From Phycisphaerales bacterium (lineage in GTDB: Bacteria > Planctomycetota > Phycisphaerae > Sedimentisphaerales > Anaerobacaceae), in contig PLLP01000008.1 in assembly GCA_003141315.1 (NCBI GenBank), forward strand, positions 1 through 64,000: a DNA stretch of 64,000 bases, read 5' to 3'. The position numbers were made by a program, and so were the translations under genes. Under the pieces are notes generated by a model that was given only the letters and a program-made list of their open reading frames with translations, had not been told where the DNA came from and did no database searches. This document shows, one piece after another, positions 1 to 7,452 of this stretch (position 1 is its first letter; every line of letters begins with the position of its first letter).

Positions 1-74
1 GCGATTGAGGCGTCTCAGGTAAAGATTAAATGGCAGGGGGAAGAAAGAATTTTTACCTGAGACGCCTCAATCGC
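1..74. repeat. 23-bp perfect inverted repeat around a 28-bp loop (fold-back at the window edge)
   Basis: Positions 1-23 are the exact reverse complement of 52-74, and 24-51 form the spacer. Read forward, 1-60 translates as AIEASQVKIKWQGEERIFT followed by TGA. This is a better C-terminus for the neighbouring minus-strand GspC/PilP-like gene than the one it has in the contig. The innermost 9 bp (TCAGGTAAA/TTTACCTGA) would be native to that gene, and the outer 14 bp would arise if a strand ending there folded back and copied itself. I infer a contig-end fold-back artefact; a tiny invertible segment is the alternative. Confidence 0.9.
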
Positions 75-464
75 CACTATCTGGGCATCCTCGACCTTCT
101 CGCCGAGTTTATACCATCTGCCGTTTATCAGAACCTCGCTTCCGAAAATGCCTGATACATTTTTGACGGGATTTTCCTTCTGCGCCATACCAATCGCAAA
201 GATATTTCTCTTCTTCAAATCATTCGCAATATTTTGTGAAGGCGCACACAACTGGTCTATATTGGCAGATTGCTTACTCTCCTGCTCCTGCTCGAATGCC
301 TTTTTGATAAGCCCCTCGGCCTTCGCGGAGGAAACAAAAAAATCCGCAAGCTTTACAAAAACCGTAAAGACAAGAACCGCACCCACACAAAACAGCACAA
401 ACGACACTGTCTCCTTTTTTAATTTGATTTTCAAAAAACGCTCCATAAAATCACCTCTTGACAA
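15..464 (-). CDS. GspC/PilP-like type II secretion inner-membrane protein (3' end probably rearranged)
   Basis: This 149-residue protein is the last gene of the secretion operon in the window. It has a short basic cytoplasmic N-terminus, one membrane segment at about residues 20-45, a linker, and a small C-terminal domain (about 95-140) with the NVSGIFGSEVLINGRWYKLGEKV-like beta pattern of GspC homology regions and PilP (family assignment inferred from this pattern). Such proteins link the inner-membrane platform to the secretin, and gspD may lie beyond the left edge. It overlaps the upstream gspM-like gene by 14 bp, as expected for coupled translation. The last residues (LSSPCHLIFT) come from the inverted loop at 24-51. 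The native end is more likely KWQGEERIFT, read on the other strand. Confidence 0.65.
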   Translation of the reverse strand: MSRGDFMERFLKIKLKKETVSFVLFCVGAVLVFTVFVKLADFFVSSAKAEGLIKKAFEQEQESKQSANIDQLCAPSQNIANDLKKRNIFAIGMAQKENPVKNVSGIFGSEVLINGRWYKLGEKVEDAQIVAIEASQVKILSSPCHLIFT

Positions 465-981
465 AAGTCGATACTTTTAATTCGAGATTTACATCCCTCG
501 ATTGAGGATTTCCCGCGCTGGCCTTGCTTATCACCAGTTCTTCTATGCCGACAAGGTACGGGTTCTTTTTCAAATCCGCCAGCAGGTTCAGCACGCCTTC
601 GAAACTCCCTTTGCCACTGCACTGGATAAAGAGGTATTTGTATTCGGGCCTTGGCGATTTTGCGACAACGGAAACCTTAAAAGGTTTCACCTGGATGCCT
701 GCACGTTTCAGCTGCATATTGAGGGCGTCCCTGAATGCGAAAAGCTGTTTTTGTTCCTTCTGAGGAATTTCAACAACAGGCACTTTTGTGCGAAGCGCCG
801 CAAGGCTTTCATCCGAACCCGAAAGATACTGAAGCTGCTTTTGACTCTGCGATATGGATTGCCGCAGCATTCTCCAGCTGTCAAGCCAGTTCAGGACAAT
901 CATTGCAAAAATGATAACCAAAAGGCCGGCAAAACCGAGCTTCAGCGCCTTTTTGCTTCTCTGGTCCAGATTAATATTCAT
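451..981 (-). CDS. GspM/PilO-like type II secretion protein
   Basis: 176 residues: a short basic start, one membrane segment at about 14-32 (LGFAGLLVIIFAMIVLNWL), a coiled coil (about 35-65), then a periplasmic ferredoxin-like domain. The layout is that of GspM/PilO, the assembly-platform partner of GspL/PilN. It sits directly after the gspL-like gene (33-bp gap) and overlaps the next gene by 14 bp. Sequence conservation in this family is low, so the call rests on architecture and operon position. Confidence 0.65.
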   Translation of the reverse strand: MNINLDQRSKKALKLGFAGLLVIIFAMIVLNWLDSWRMLRQSISQSQKQLQYLSGSDESLAALRTKVPVVEIPQKEQKQLFAFRDALNMQLKRAGIQVKPFKVSVVAKSPRPEYKYLFIQCSGKGSFEGVLNLLADLKKNPYLVGIEELVISKASAGNPQSRDVNLELKVSTFVKR

Positions 982-1014
982 AAATTCTCCACATTTCTGC
1001 TCTTCGCAGCCCGA

Positions 1015-2499
1015 TTACGGCTGACCCGGCGTCTTTTTGACCGCCCAGTCCTTATAGGCGAAGGTTATAGTGAATTTTAGCCTTTTTGTTTTTTCATCCT
1101 CAGGCGCACTTTGAATTTTTACATCTTTTATGTCTTTTTTCTCCGAGAGCCTTTCCTGAAACTGGTAGAGCTGGTCGGCGCCGGAAACAGTGCCGGTAAT
1201 TTTTACCGCCTGACCCTTTTTGAAATCAAACCCGTCCACCACGACGCCATTAACGTTGACGGAGTTCAAAACGCTTAACAGCTCCAGCACATCAGGTCTT
1301 ACGCCGGCTATGATTTCGGCAAGCTTCTGTTTTTCGACAAGCGTATCGTAATTCATCTTTTCCTTCATTGCATCGAGCCGGCCGGCAGTAGCAACATCAA
1401 GCAGGTAAAAAAGAAAGATTGCGCCCGCAAGCATCAGGCCTGCCGCCGTCAAAACTTTCCGCAGCGATGACAAGAAAGGTGTCTTTTGCCTTTCGCTCGC
1501 AGGCCTGCACAGAGAATCGAAAAGCCCGAGCGTTTCATCCCCGTCAATCGCTGCCAGGGCAAGCCCTGTCGGCACACGATAATCATAAATCTGCCTGCCG
1601 TCTTTCACAGATAACCGGCTGGAAAGCGGACCGGACAAGTCCGCAATCTTCGCATTAACGCCGCCATTAGTCATAGACGAAACTATCGCTTTAATTATTG
1701 CAGATTCATCGTCAGGTTCGGCAGCTTCGCCATTTCCGCAGGAAAGGAAATTTACCCCGACGTCAGCTGGTTTCCTAATCCCAAACAGGCCAAGAATGTT
1801 CCGGGTATCCTGAACGAACCTTTCCATAACCGCCGGCGAAACCTCGCCGGATTCCGCACGCAAATCCTCGAATCCTATATCCACAATCGCCGCATTACTC
1901 ATGCTGCCGGCCTCGACAAGGCATATCTTTGTCGACGTCGCACCGATACTTGCGACAACGGCAGTTTTTTCTGACCCGCCGAAGAAATACGACCATATCT
2001 TCGCAATCGCCTCGTAATCGAGCATAATCCTCGAAGGTGCGACTGTCTTTACCGAATCGACGAAGCCCTGAAGGTTCTGCCTGCGTGCGGCAGCCGCAAT
2101 AACAGGAATATGCCCGTTATGCAAAGCCGACGCCCTGTATGAAAATTCCACCTGGTCGGCGGGCAGGGGCAGTTTCGTCTCGGTCTGAAGCCTGACGATT
2201 TTCGCAATCTCATCTTTGCTTACAGCGGGCAAATCGAAATGATAAAAGACGACGCCGAGACTGTCATAACCAATAATAACAGACCCATTATGTCCGGAAT
2301 CCGCTCCGCCCAACAGGACGCACTGCCGGGCAAAGGATACCCAGTTTTCCTCGCCGGCCTGTGAATCCTTCGTCCAGGCGATTTCCACCTGCCCCTCTCT
2401 TTGCGAAAGGCAGGCAGCCCTGAAGCGATTGTCTTCTCTGGTTATTGCGATAACCGTTTTTGCTGCTGTATCTTTTTTCTCGAACATATAATCAGTCAT
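1015..2499 (-). CDS. GspL-like type II secretion protein (PilM-like ATPase fold plus PilN-like tail)
   Basis: 494 residues. The first ~330 form an actin-like PilM/GspL cytoplasmic domain (for example VVASIGATSTKICLVE, a typical nucleotide-fold strand-loop). A single membrane segment at about 347-368 follows, then a coiled coil and a PilN-like ferredoxin-fold domain (VVVDGFDFKKGQAVKITGTV). GspL recruits the GspE ATPase to the membrane and pairs with GspM. Combining PilM- and PilN-like parts in one chain is standard for GspL. The start is ATG at 2499 with AAGG just upstream; an in-frame ATG four codons on is possible. The gap to gspK contains a strong palindrome. Confidence 0.75.
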   Translation of the reverse strand: MTDYMFEKKDTAAKTVIAITREDNRFRAACLSQREGQVEIAWTKDSQAGEENWVSFARQCVLLGGADSGHNGSVIIGYDSLGVVFYHFDLPAVSKDEIAKIVRLQTETKLPLPADQVEFSYRASALHNGHIPVIAAAARRQNLQGFVDSVKTVAPSRIMLDYEAIAKIWSYFFGGSEKTAVVASIGATSTKICLVEAGSMSNAAIVDIGFEDLRAESGEVSPAVMERFVQDTRNILGLFGIRKPADVGVNFLSCGNGEAAEPDDESAIIKAIVSSMTNGGVNAKIADLSGPLSSRLSVKDGRQIYDYRVPTGLALAAIDGDETLGLFDSLCRPASERQKTPFLSSLRKVLTAAGLMLAGAIFLFYLLDVATAGRLDAMKEKMNYDTLVEKQKLAEIIAGVRPDVLELLSVLNSVNVNGVVVDGFDFKKGQAVKITGTVSGADQLYQFQERLSEKKDIKDVKIQSAPEDEKTKRLKFTITFAYKDWAVKKTPGQP

Positions 2500-2510
2500 T
2501 CACCTTCTTG

Positions 2511-2557
2511 TCCGCTCCGCCTGCGGTCCGCCGGAGGTCCGCCGAAGGCGGAGCGGA
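2511..2557. repeat. Compound palindrome of the TCCGCC/GGCGGA dispersed family
   Basis: The outer arms TCCGCTCCGCC (2511-2521) and GGCGGAGCGGA (2547-2557) are perfect reverse complements, with further GGTCCGCC units inside. It fills the gspK-gspL gap inside an operon, so it could form an mRNA hairpin that stabilises or attenuates the transcript. Related elements occur at 9361, 40397, 44880, 49247 and 53452. Confidence 0.8.
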
Positions 2558-2561
2558 TAAA

Positions 2562-3899
2562 TTAATTTGTTTGTCCCTGATAACGGTAAAGAATCCGGTT
2601 TGGCCGGCTGCTTCTGTCAATCACTTCCTCGGTCTGCAATTGGGCGGTCGTCAAATTGCCCCTCTCGGTCGTTGCGAAACTGCGAACGCCAAACACATAC
2701 GACCGCACCGTGATAACGTCGGCAATCTGTTTGAAACTCGCCGTATCCATCGATAGCACGCTCACCAGCTCGCCTATACTTTTGATGCCGTCCGGCAAAT
2801 TGTCTCTGTAGGAGATAATATTATCCGCATACTGCTCGGCATTATTGACATCCGCCAGCAATCCCAGCAGAACATATCTCGGCGCAGTATTGATATTGAT
2901 TTTGCCGACAACCCTGTTGACGTCATTTATGCTTATCTTTTCAGCAATATTGGCAAAGGTGGCTGCATCGAGCGGTGTTGTCTGTGCCGATTGACCGGCT
3001 TGCGAAGCCCCCTGTCCCGCAGTTGTCCCTGTCTGGCCCGTCTGGCTGGTCGTTGTTGTGGTCAGCAGGTCTGCTACGCTGGTAAACCGTTTTGTCCGGC
3101 GGGTCTGAATTATCCAAGCGGCATTCTGCTGCGACAAACCGAGAGAATCGATAAGAGTTGACTGGCTGGCGGTATTTACGTTCACCCGTGCGCTGCCGTC
3201 AGGAGCGAGATTGGAATCAAACGAATAACAGGTAAGATAATTTATCCAGCCATCATCGAGAGTGTATTCGGTATTTTCATTCAAAACGCCAACACTACCC
3301 ATCGACTCACTGGAAGCGACCCTGCCGCCCCACGACTTGTCGGGGTTGTAGCCATACAGAAGTTCTTCGTTTATACCCTTTACGAGCAGCAGTTCCCTAA
3401 TTGTTCTGAACGGGCCGTTGCGAATCATATAGCCAAACGGCAGACTCTGATAGTAGCCGCTCTCGACGCCGCTCTGGTTCGGCTCGTCATCGGTATCGCG
3501 CCAGTCAATTATCGCATCGGCAATCTGCTCGGTCATATTGGGAAGCATAAGCAGCTGGTCCCGGCTTACGGTATTGACGTTCAATTTGCCGGATTCGTCT
3601 GTCACAGTCACATTAAATCTGGAATTGCCAAGTCTAATATTATTAAAATCTGAGGTATTATAGCTCCATAAATCCGTAAAACTGTCGGATTCCTTCGAAT
3701 CCTCATTAAGAACCGCCTGTGCGGTTTCAATACCGGCTCTTGCCGCCCATTTGCAGCGAACCGAATCAATCGATGCGGTGCAGAGCTTGGTATCGAGCTG
3801 GCCGTTGCGGGCAACCGATGCGACGATTATAGTGAGCAATACAACCACCCACAAAACCACAATGATAACCAGCCCTTTTTTATTTTGTTTCATTTTCAT
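2562..3899 (-). CDS. gspK: Type II secretion minor pseudopilin GspK
   Basis: 445 residues. The prepilin-like N-terminus KKGLVIIVVLWVVVLLTIIV lacks Glu at position 5 after the predicted G|L cleavage site, as is normal for GspK, which caps the pseudopilus tip. The body contains helix-hairpin-helix-type repeats typical of GspK (KLNVNTVSRDQLLMLP, RVNVNTASQSTLIDSLG, KININTAPRYVLLGLL). A Gln/Thr/Gly-rich low-complexity stretch lies at about residues 285-310. It follows gspJ in the operon by 24 bp. The C-terminal INRVV-type region is intact and the length is slightly above that of enterobacterial GspK. Confidence 0.85.
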   Translation of the reverse strand: MKMKQNKKGLVIIVVLWVVVLLTIIVASVARNGQLDTKLCTASIDSVRCKWAARAGIETAQAVLNEDSKESDSFTDLWSYNTSDFNNIRLGNSRFNVTVTDESGKLNVNTVSRDQLLMLPNMTEQIADAIIDWRDTDDEPNQSGVESGYYQSLPFGYMIRNGPFRTIRELLLVKGINEELLYGYNPDKSWGGRVASSESMGSVGVLNENTEYTLDDGWINYLTCYSFDSNLAPDGSARVNVNTASQSTLIDSLGLSQQNAAWIIQTRRTKRFTSVADLLTTTTTSQTGQTGTTAGQGASQAGQSAQTTPLDAATFANIAEKISINDVNRVVGKININTAPRYVLLGLLADVNNAEQYADNIISYRDNLPDGIKSIGELVSVLSMDTASFKQIADVITVRSYVFGVRSFATTERGNLTTAQLQTEEVIDRSSRPNRILYRYQGQTN

Positions 3900-3923
3900 C
3901 GTTTAATTTCCCGCCCGCTCCTA

Positions 3924-4640
3924 TTAAGAACCGCCGCTCGTATCGGTAGTCGATGTAGTTTCCGTCTCGCTCTGCTGTGCCTGCTCCATTGCCTCCAGCG
4001 TATTTGTCGCAGTGGCATTACTTTTCAGGTTCACCATTACCGTCTGCGCCATCACGTCATTAGACAAAGGCGTTCTGCCGAGAAGCGTCACTTCCACAAG
4101 GTCGGGCAAAGTCTCTAATTGCTCGGATGACCATTGCTCATACCATTTCTGGCCGTCAAAATACCTGACGGAAAACGTTTCGATATTTTCCGCAAGCTCT
4201 GTAAGTATCCCTGCCGGCCTGGAACTCTTATCAGGATTTGGCCAGAGGCGTCTTTCCAACCTTGACTTTCCGCCATCCTTCGAGAGATAATATTCGACCT
4301 CGTAAATATCCCCTTCCGGCTGGTCGAATCTCGCCTTTGTCCCGCCGACCGTATAGAACGTAATAGAAGATAGATTGCCCTCGGGTGTTTCTTTAACTTC
4401 TCCCACCAATTTACGATATAGAGAATTGCTGTCTTTGTATAAATTCGTAAGGTCTGTTTCAATTTCTCTCGCGGCAAAACGCACTTCAGAGGCCGTATCG
4501 ACCGCACCGCTCATCTTCTCCGATGTCGCGGTAATAGCCCGAAGCGCACCTACCGCCACCAGCATAATGAACGAACCCAGCAGCGAGGCTATCATTATCT
4601 CGACAAGTGTGAACCCTTTTCTCTTTCTCAAACGCAACAC
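3924..4640 (-). CDS. gspJ: Type II secretion minor pseudopilin GspJ
   Basis: 238 residues from the chosen GTG at 4640. That start has GGAGGT five bases upstream, formed by the last codons of gspI, so translation is coupled. A longer reading from 4712 would put about 24 unrelated residues before the leader. The mature protein begins at RKRKG|FTLVEIMIAS, a classic prepilin site with Glu5 for processing by the prepilin peptidase. The body matches GspJ, including the region around ETFSVRYFDGQKWYEQW. GspJ forms part of the I-J-K tip complex. Confidence 0.8.
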   Translation of the reverse strand: MLRLRKRKGFTLVEIMIASLLGSFIMLVAVGALRAITATSEKMSGAVDTASEVRFAAREIETDLTNLYKDSNSLYRKLVGEVKETPEGNLSSITFYTVGGTKARFDQPEGDIYEVEYYLSKDGGKSRLERRLWPNPDKSSRPAGILTELAENIETFSVRYFDGQKWYEQWSSEQLETLPDLVEVTLLGRTPLSNDVMAQTVMVNLKSNATATNTLEAMEQAQQSETETTSTTDTSGGS

Positions 4641-4641
4641 C

Positions 4642-5088
4642 TTAACCTCCGGATGAGCTTGTTTGTGTCGTGCTGCTCGGTGCAAGCAATTCAACAGTGC
4701 CGCCCGTGCCATTCAGCCTCGATTCCACGACAACCTTGTACTGCCTGTTGCGATGCATCCAGCTTACCGTAAGCGTGACGCCATACAGGTTGTCGATTCC
4801 GAGATACGCAATATCTGCTCGCCAGGTATATTTGACCTGGCTATTTTCAAATTCGCCTTCCGTCTGCCCCTTCTGAATAAACACGTCGACACCGGCATAA
4901 TCTATAAGCGAAAGCTGCCTGTCCGCCAGCGCCGCCGCGGTTTCGTATTGACCGTTCAGCTTCGTCTGCGTAAGGCACACCGTCCCTACCGCCCCAAGTG
5001 TCACGACCGCCCCGCAAAGAATCACGTTCGAGACAATCGTTTCGACAAGCGTAAAACCCGCAGCAAATTTTTCTTTCGCTCTTTTAAT
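4642..5088 (-). CDS. gspI: Type II secretion minor pseudopilin GspI, apparently started at ATT
   Basis: The frame encodes a prepilin site AAG|FTLVETIVSN upstream of any ATG/GTG/TTG in this frame. The first such codon is a GTG at about 5025, which would delete the leader and half the membrane helix. Between the in-frame TGA at 5092-5094 and the cleavage site, the only plausible initiator is ATT at 5088, nine bases after GAGG. This gives 148 residues, close to normal GspI size, and a leader KRAKEKFAAG. The body contains GspI-like RADIAYLGIDNLYGVTLTVSW. The stop TAA overlaps the ribosome site of gspJ. The start call is inference. Confidence 0.65.
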   Translation of the reverse strand: MKRAKEKFAAGFTLVETIVSNVILCGAVVTLGAVGTVCLTQTKLNGQYETAAALADRQLSLIDYAGVDVFIQKGQTEGEFENSQVKYTWRADIAYLGIDNLYGVTLTVSWMHRNRQYKVVVESRLNGTGGTVELLAPSSTTQTSSSGG

Positions 5089-5113
5089 TTTTCACTACCT
5101 CGAATAATTTGTC

Positions 5114-5770
5114 TTACTGAACCAAATTTAAATCCACAACGCCGGTCTGAGCATTTTCTGCGGTACCGGAAGCTAACTTTGCCCTGCCGGTTGCGGGATT
5201 AATGTTCGTCGTAAAATGGTCCCGCCCGTCGCCAATCTGCACAACGGCTGCCTGTGCCGTTCCATCCGGGTAAAAAAATACCGACAGAACAGTCTCACCT
5301 TCCCCGGTATTTTCCGGCGCACCAATATTGTTTATCTGAATATCCTCGAACTGAACGCCGTTCGGCAATCTTGTCGGCTTAAAAAACTGGCTCCTCACAG
5401 GCGTCTCCTCAGCCTGACCCGTCCGAAGATTATAACGTTCCGAAACGAGCGAATAAGAATTCTCATTTCTGTTAATCGCAATCTGACAAACCTGCTGGCT
5501 CTCTATGGCGGTTATCCGCGCGAATTTCGCAGCGAGCAAAAAATCTCTTGCCCCCTTTTTAACCAGCAAACCCCGATAAGTGCCCGCGGCAAAACCGGAG
5601 CCGACGCTTGCTATCAGCCCGATAAGCAAAATCACCAGCATTATCTCCATCAGGGTAAATCCCCTTCTGCTCTGCGCAGCACGAGTTGTGGTGAGCCTGT
5701 CGAATCCACTGCTAATCGTTGTAGATGTCTGCGTTATCACCTTCGCCGCCTTCGACGCCATCAGCGCCAT
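5114..5770 (-). CDS. gspH: Type II secretion minor pseudopilin GspH
   Basis: 218 residues. The prepilin site SRRG|FTLMEIMLVILLIGL is followed by a hydrophobic helix and a GspH domain (ARDFLLAAKFARITAIESQQ). From the ATG at 5770 the leader is about 37 residues and overlaps gspG by 59 bp, which is unusually long. A GTG ten codons in would shorten both. GspH binds the minor pseudopilin tip complex. Gene order G-H-I-J-K is conserved with enterobacterial T2SS. Confidence 0.8.
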   Translation of the reverse strand: MALMASKAAKVITQTSTTISSGFDRLTTTRAAQSRRGFTLMEIMLVILLIGLIASVGSGFAAGTYRGLLVKKGARDFLLAAKFARITAIESQQVCQIAINRNENSYSLVSERYNLRTGQAEETPVRSQFFKPTRLPNGVQFEDIQINNIGAPENTGEGETVLSVFFYPDGTAQAAVVQIGDGRDHFTTNINPATGRAKLASGTAENAQTGVVDLNLVQ

Positions 5771-6131
5771 AACTTATCAAATCATAACTGCCCTGATTGA
5801 CCTCGCCGGCCGCCCTATAGATGTATGGATTTCCCCACGCATCGAGCAGGTCGCTTTTTTTCAGGTAAGGCCCTTTCCATTTATCTTCAAGACCTGAAGG
5901 GCAAACAAGCATCGCCTCCAAACCTTCCGAATCATCAGGATATCTATCACAATCCAGATAAAACCTGTTCACGGCATTTTCGAGGGTTGCCATTTTTGCC
6001 TTTGTAAGCTTTGCCTTCTGCTGGCCAAGGCTTTTGAACATCCTCGGCGCTATCAGGGTGGCGATAAGACTGATGAGAATAATCACCACAAGAATTTCAA
6101 CAATTGTAAATCCGTTTTTTCTCTTCTTCAT
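5712..6131 (-). CDS. gspG: Type II secretion major pseudopilin GspG
   Basis: 139 residues, the normal size. Leader MKKRKNG|FTIVEILVVIILISLIATL with Glu5, then the GspG core KAKMATLENAVNRFYLDCDRYP and the calcium-loop region (LLDAWGNPYIYRAAGE, then YDLISYGADGVEGGEGDNADI). It forms the periplasmic pseudopilus rod. It starts 19 bp after gspF. Confidence 0.93.
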   Translation of the reverse strand: MKKRKNGFTIVEILVVIILISLIATLIAPRMFKSLGQQKAKLTKAKMATLENAVNRFYLDCDRYPDDSEGLEAMLVCPSGLEDKWKGPYLKKSDLLDAWGNPYIYRAAGEVNQGSYDLISYGADGVEGGEGDNADIYND

Positions 6132-6150
6132 AATCGTCCTTCCTTAAAAT

Positions 6151-7425
6151 TTACAGGTTCGCTGCGCCGAGTTCCATCATAACCAGCGGCAGCAAAGTTG
6201 ACGCAATTATAAAACCTACAATTAGTGCCAGCAGCAAAATCAGCACCGCCGGGTAAATAGCCACAAATCTGTTAATAGCGGCATCGGCCTGCTCGTCGAA
6301 GGTCTCCGCGGCATTCAATAATAACTCATCGAGTTTGCCCGTCTGCTCGCCAACAGCAGTAATCTGGACAAGCAAAGGCGGAAAATAACCTGACTGCGCC
6401 AGAGGCTCCGCGAGAGTGGCGCCCCCCCTTACTTTTTCTGCCACCCTGTCAATTTCGCTGCCGAGAAGCTCATTACCGAGCGTATCCCGGACAACCGACA
6501 ACGCTTCGAGTATTGTCACGCCTCCCTGTGTAAGCGAGCCGAGCGTCCGTGCGAATCTACCGACCGCTATCGAACACAAAACCGAACCAAAAACAGGAAT
6601 CTTCAGCTTAAACGAATCCCACTGAAGCCTGCCTGCCGTTTTAGTCCATCTCCTGAAATAAACAAAACCGGAAATAATAAGTGCAATAAAGAACCAGCCC
6701 TGCACGGTAGTCACACAGACCGTGAAAAAATGGCTCATCGCCAGCAGCATCCGCGTCGGCAGCGGAAGCATCGCCACGCTTATTGTTATAGTGCTTAAAA
6801 TCTTCGGCAAAATCCAGGTAATAACAATTACAACCGAAACAAGACCAAGACTGAGAACAAATATCGGGTAAGCAGAGGCGTTTTTCAGATTGGTCTTGAT
6901 TTTTTCATCCCTCGAAAGCAGGTTCGTAAGCTGCGAGGAAGTCTTGTCGAGAAACCCGCCTGTCTCGCCGACCCTTATCATCGAAATATAGAGCGGACTG
7001 AACACATCTGGAAACATCAAAAGGGCATCCGACAACGACTGCCCCGAACGGACGCTATCGGCTATCCTTTCGAGCATTTGCCGAACCTTCGACTTCGTCT
7101 GCTGCTGCATAATCAGCTCAATTGCATTAAGCAGGGGCAGCCCCGCACGCAGGGCGGTACTCAACTGGCTGGTAAACGCCAGAACATCCCTGCTGCTGAT
7201 TCTGCCGGCCCCGAAATTTAAAATCGACTTCGACAAACTGCGAATCCCGGCAACATTCATCGTAACGGGCTCTGCCGTACCCGCAGCGAAGCCCTGTTCC
7301 ATCTCGATAACAAATTGCCCCTTCTCCGTAAGAATGGCAACAGCATCTCTGCGGTCAGGGGCATCTAACTGGCCGGTTATATGCTCGCCTGAAGACGTAA
7401 CAGCTTTATAATTGAAACTACTCAT
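6151..7425 (-). CDS. gspF: Type II secretion inner-membrane platform protein GspF
   Basis: 424 residues with two T2SSF domains (about 75-195 and 275-400) and three membrane helices (near 190-215, 240-260 and 390-415). Typical motifs are FTSQLSTALRAGLPLLNAIE in the first domain and ARTLGSLTQGGVTILEALS in the second. The protein sits in the inner membrane and transmits movement of the GspE ATPase to the pseudopilus. It lies 27 bp downstream of gspE. Confidence 0.92.
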   Translation of the reverse strand: MSSFNYKAVTSSGEHITGQLDAPDRRDAVAILTEKGQFVIEMEQGFAAGTAEPVTMNVAGIRSLSKSILNFGAGRISSRDVLAFTSQLSTALRAGLPLLNAIELIMQQQTKSKVRQMLERIADSVRSGQSLSDALLMFPDVFSPLYISMIRVGETGGFLDKTSSQLTNLLSRDEKIKTNLKNASAYPIFVLSLGLVSVVIVITWILPKILSTITISVAMLPLPTRMLLAMSHFFTVCVTTVQGWFFIALIISGFVYFRRWTKTAGRLQWDSFKLKIPVFGSVLCSIAVGRFARTLGSLTQGGVTILEALSVVRDTLGNELLGSEIDRVAEKVRGGATLAEPLAQSGYFPPLLVQITAVGEQTGKLDELLLNAAETFDEQADAAINRFVAIYPAVLILLLALIVGFIIASTLLPLVMMELGAANL

Positions 7426-7452
7426 AATTTTTTGGTTTTAAGTTTTAACTTT

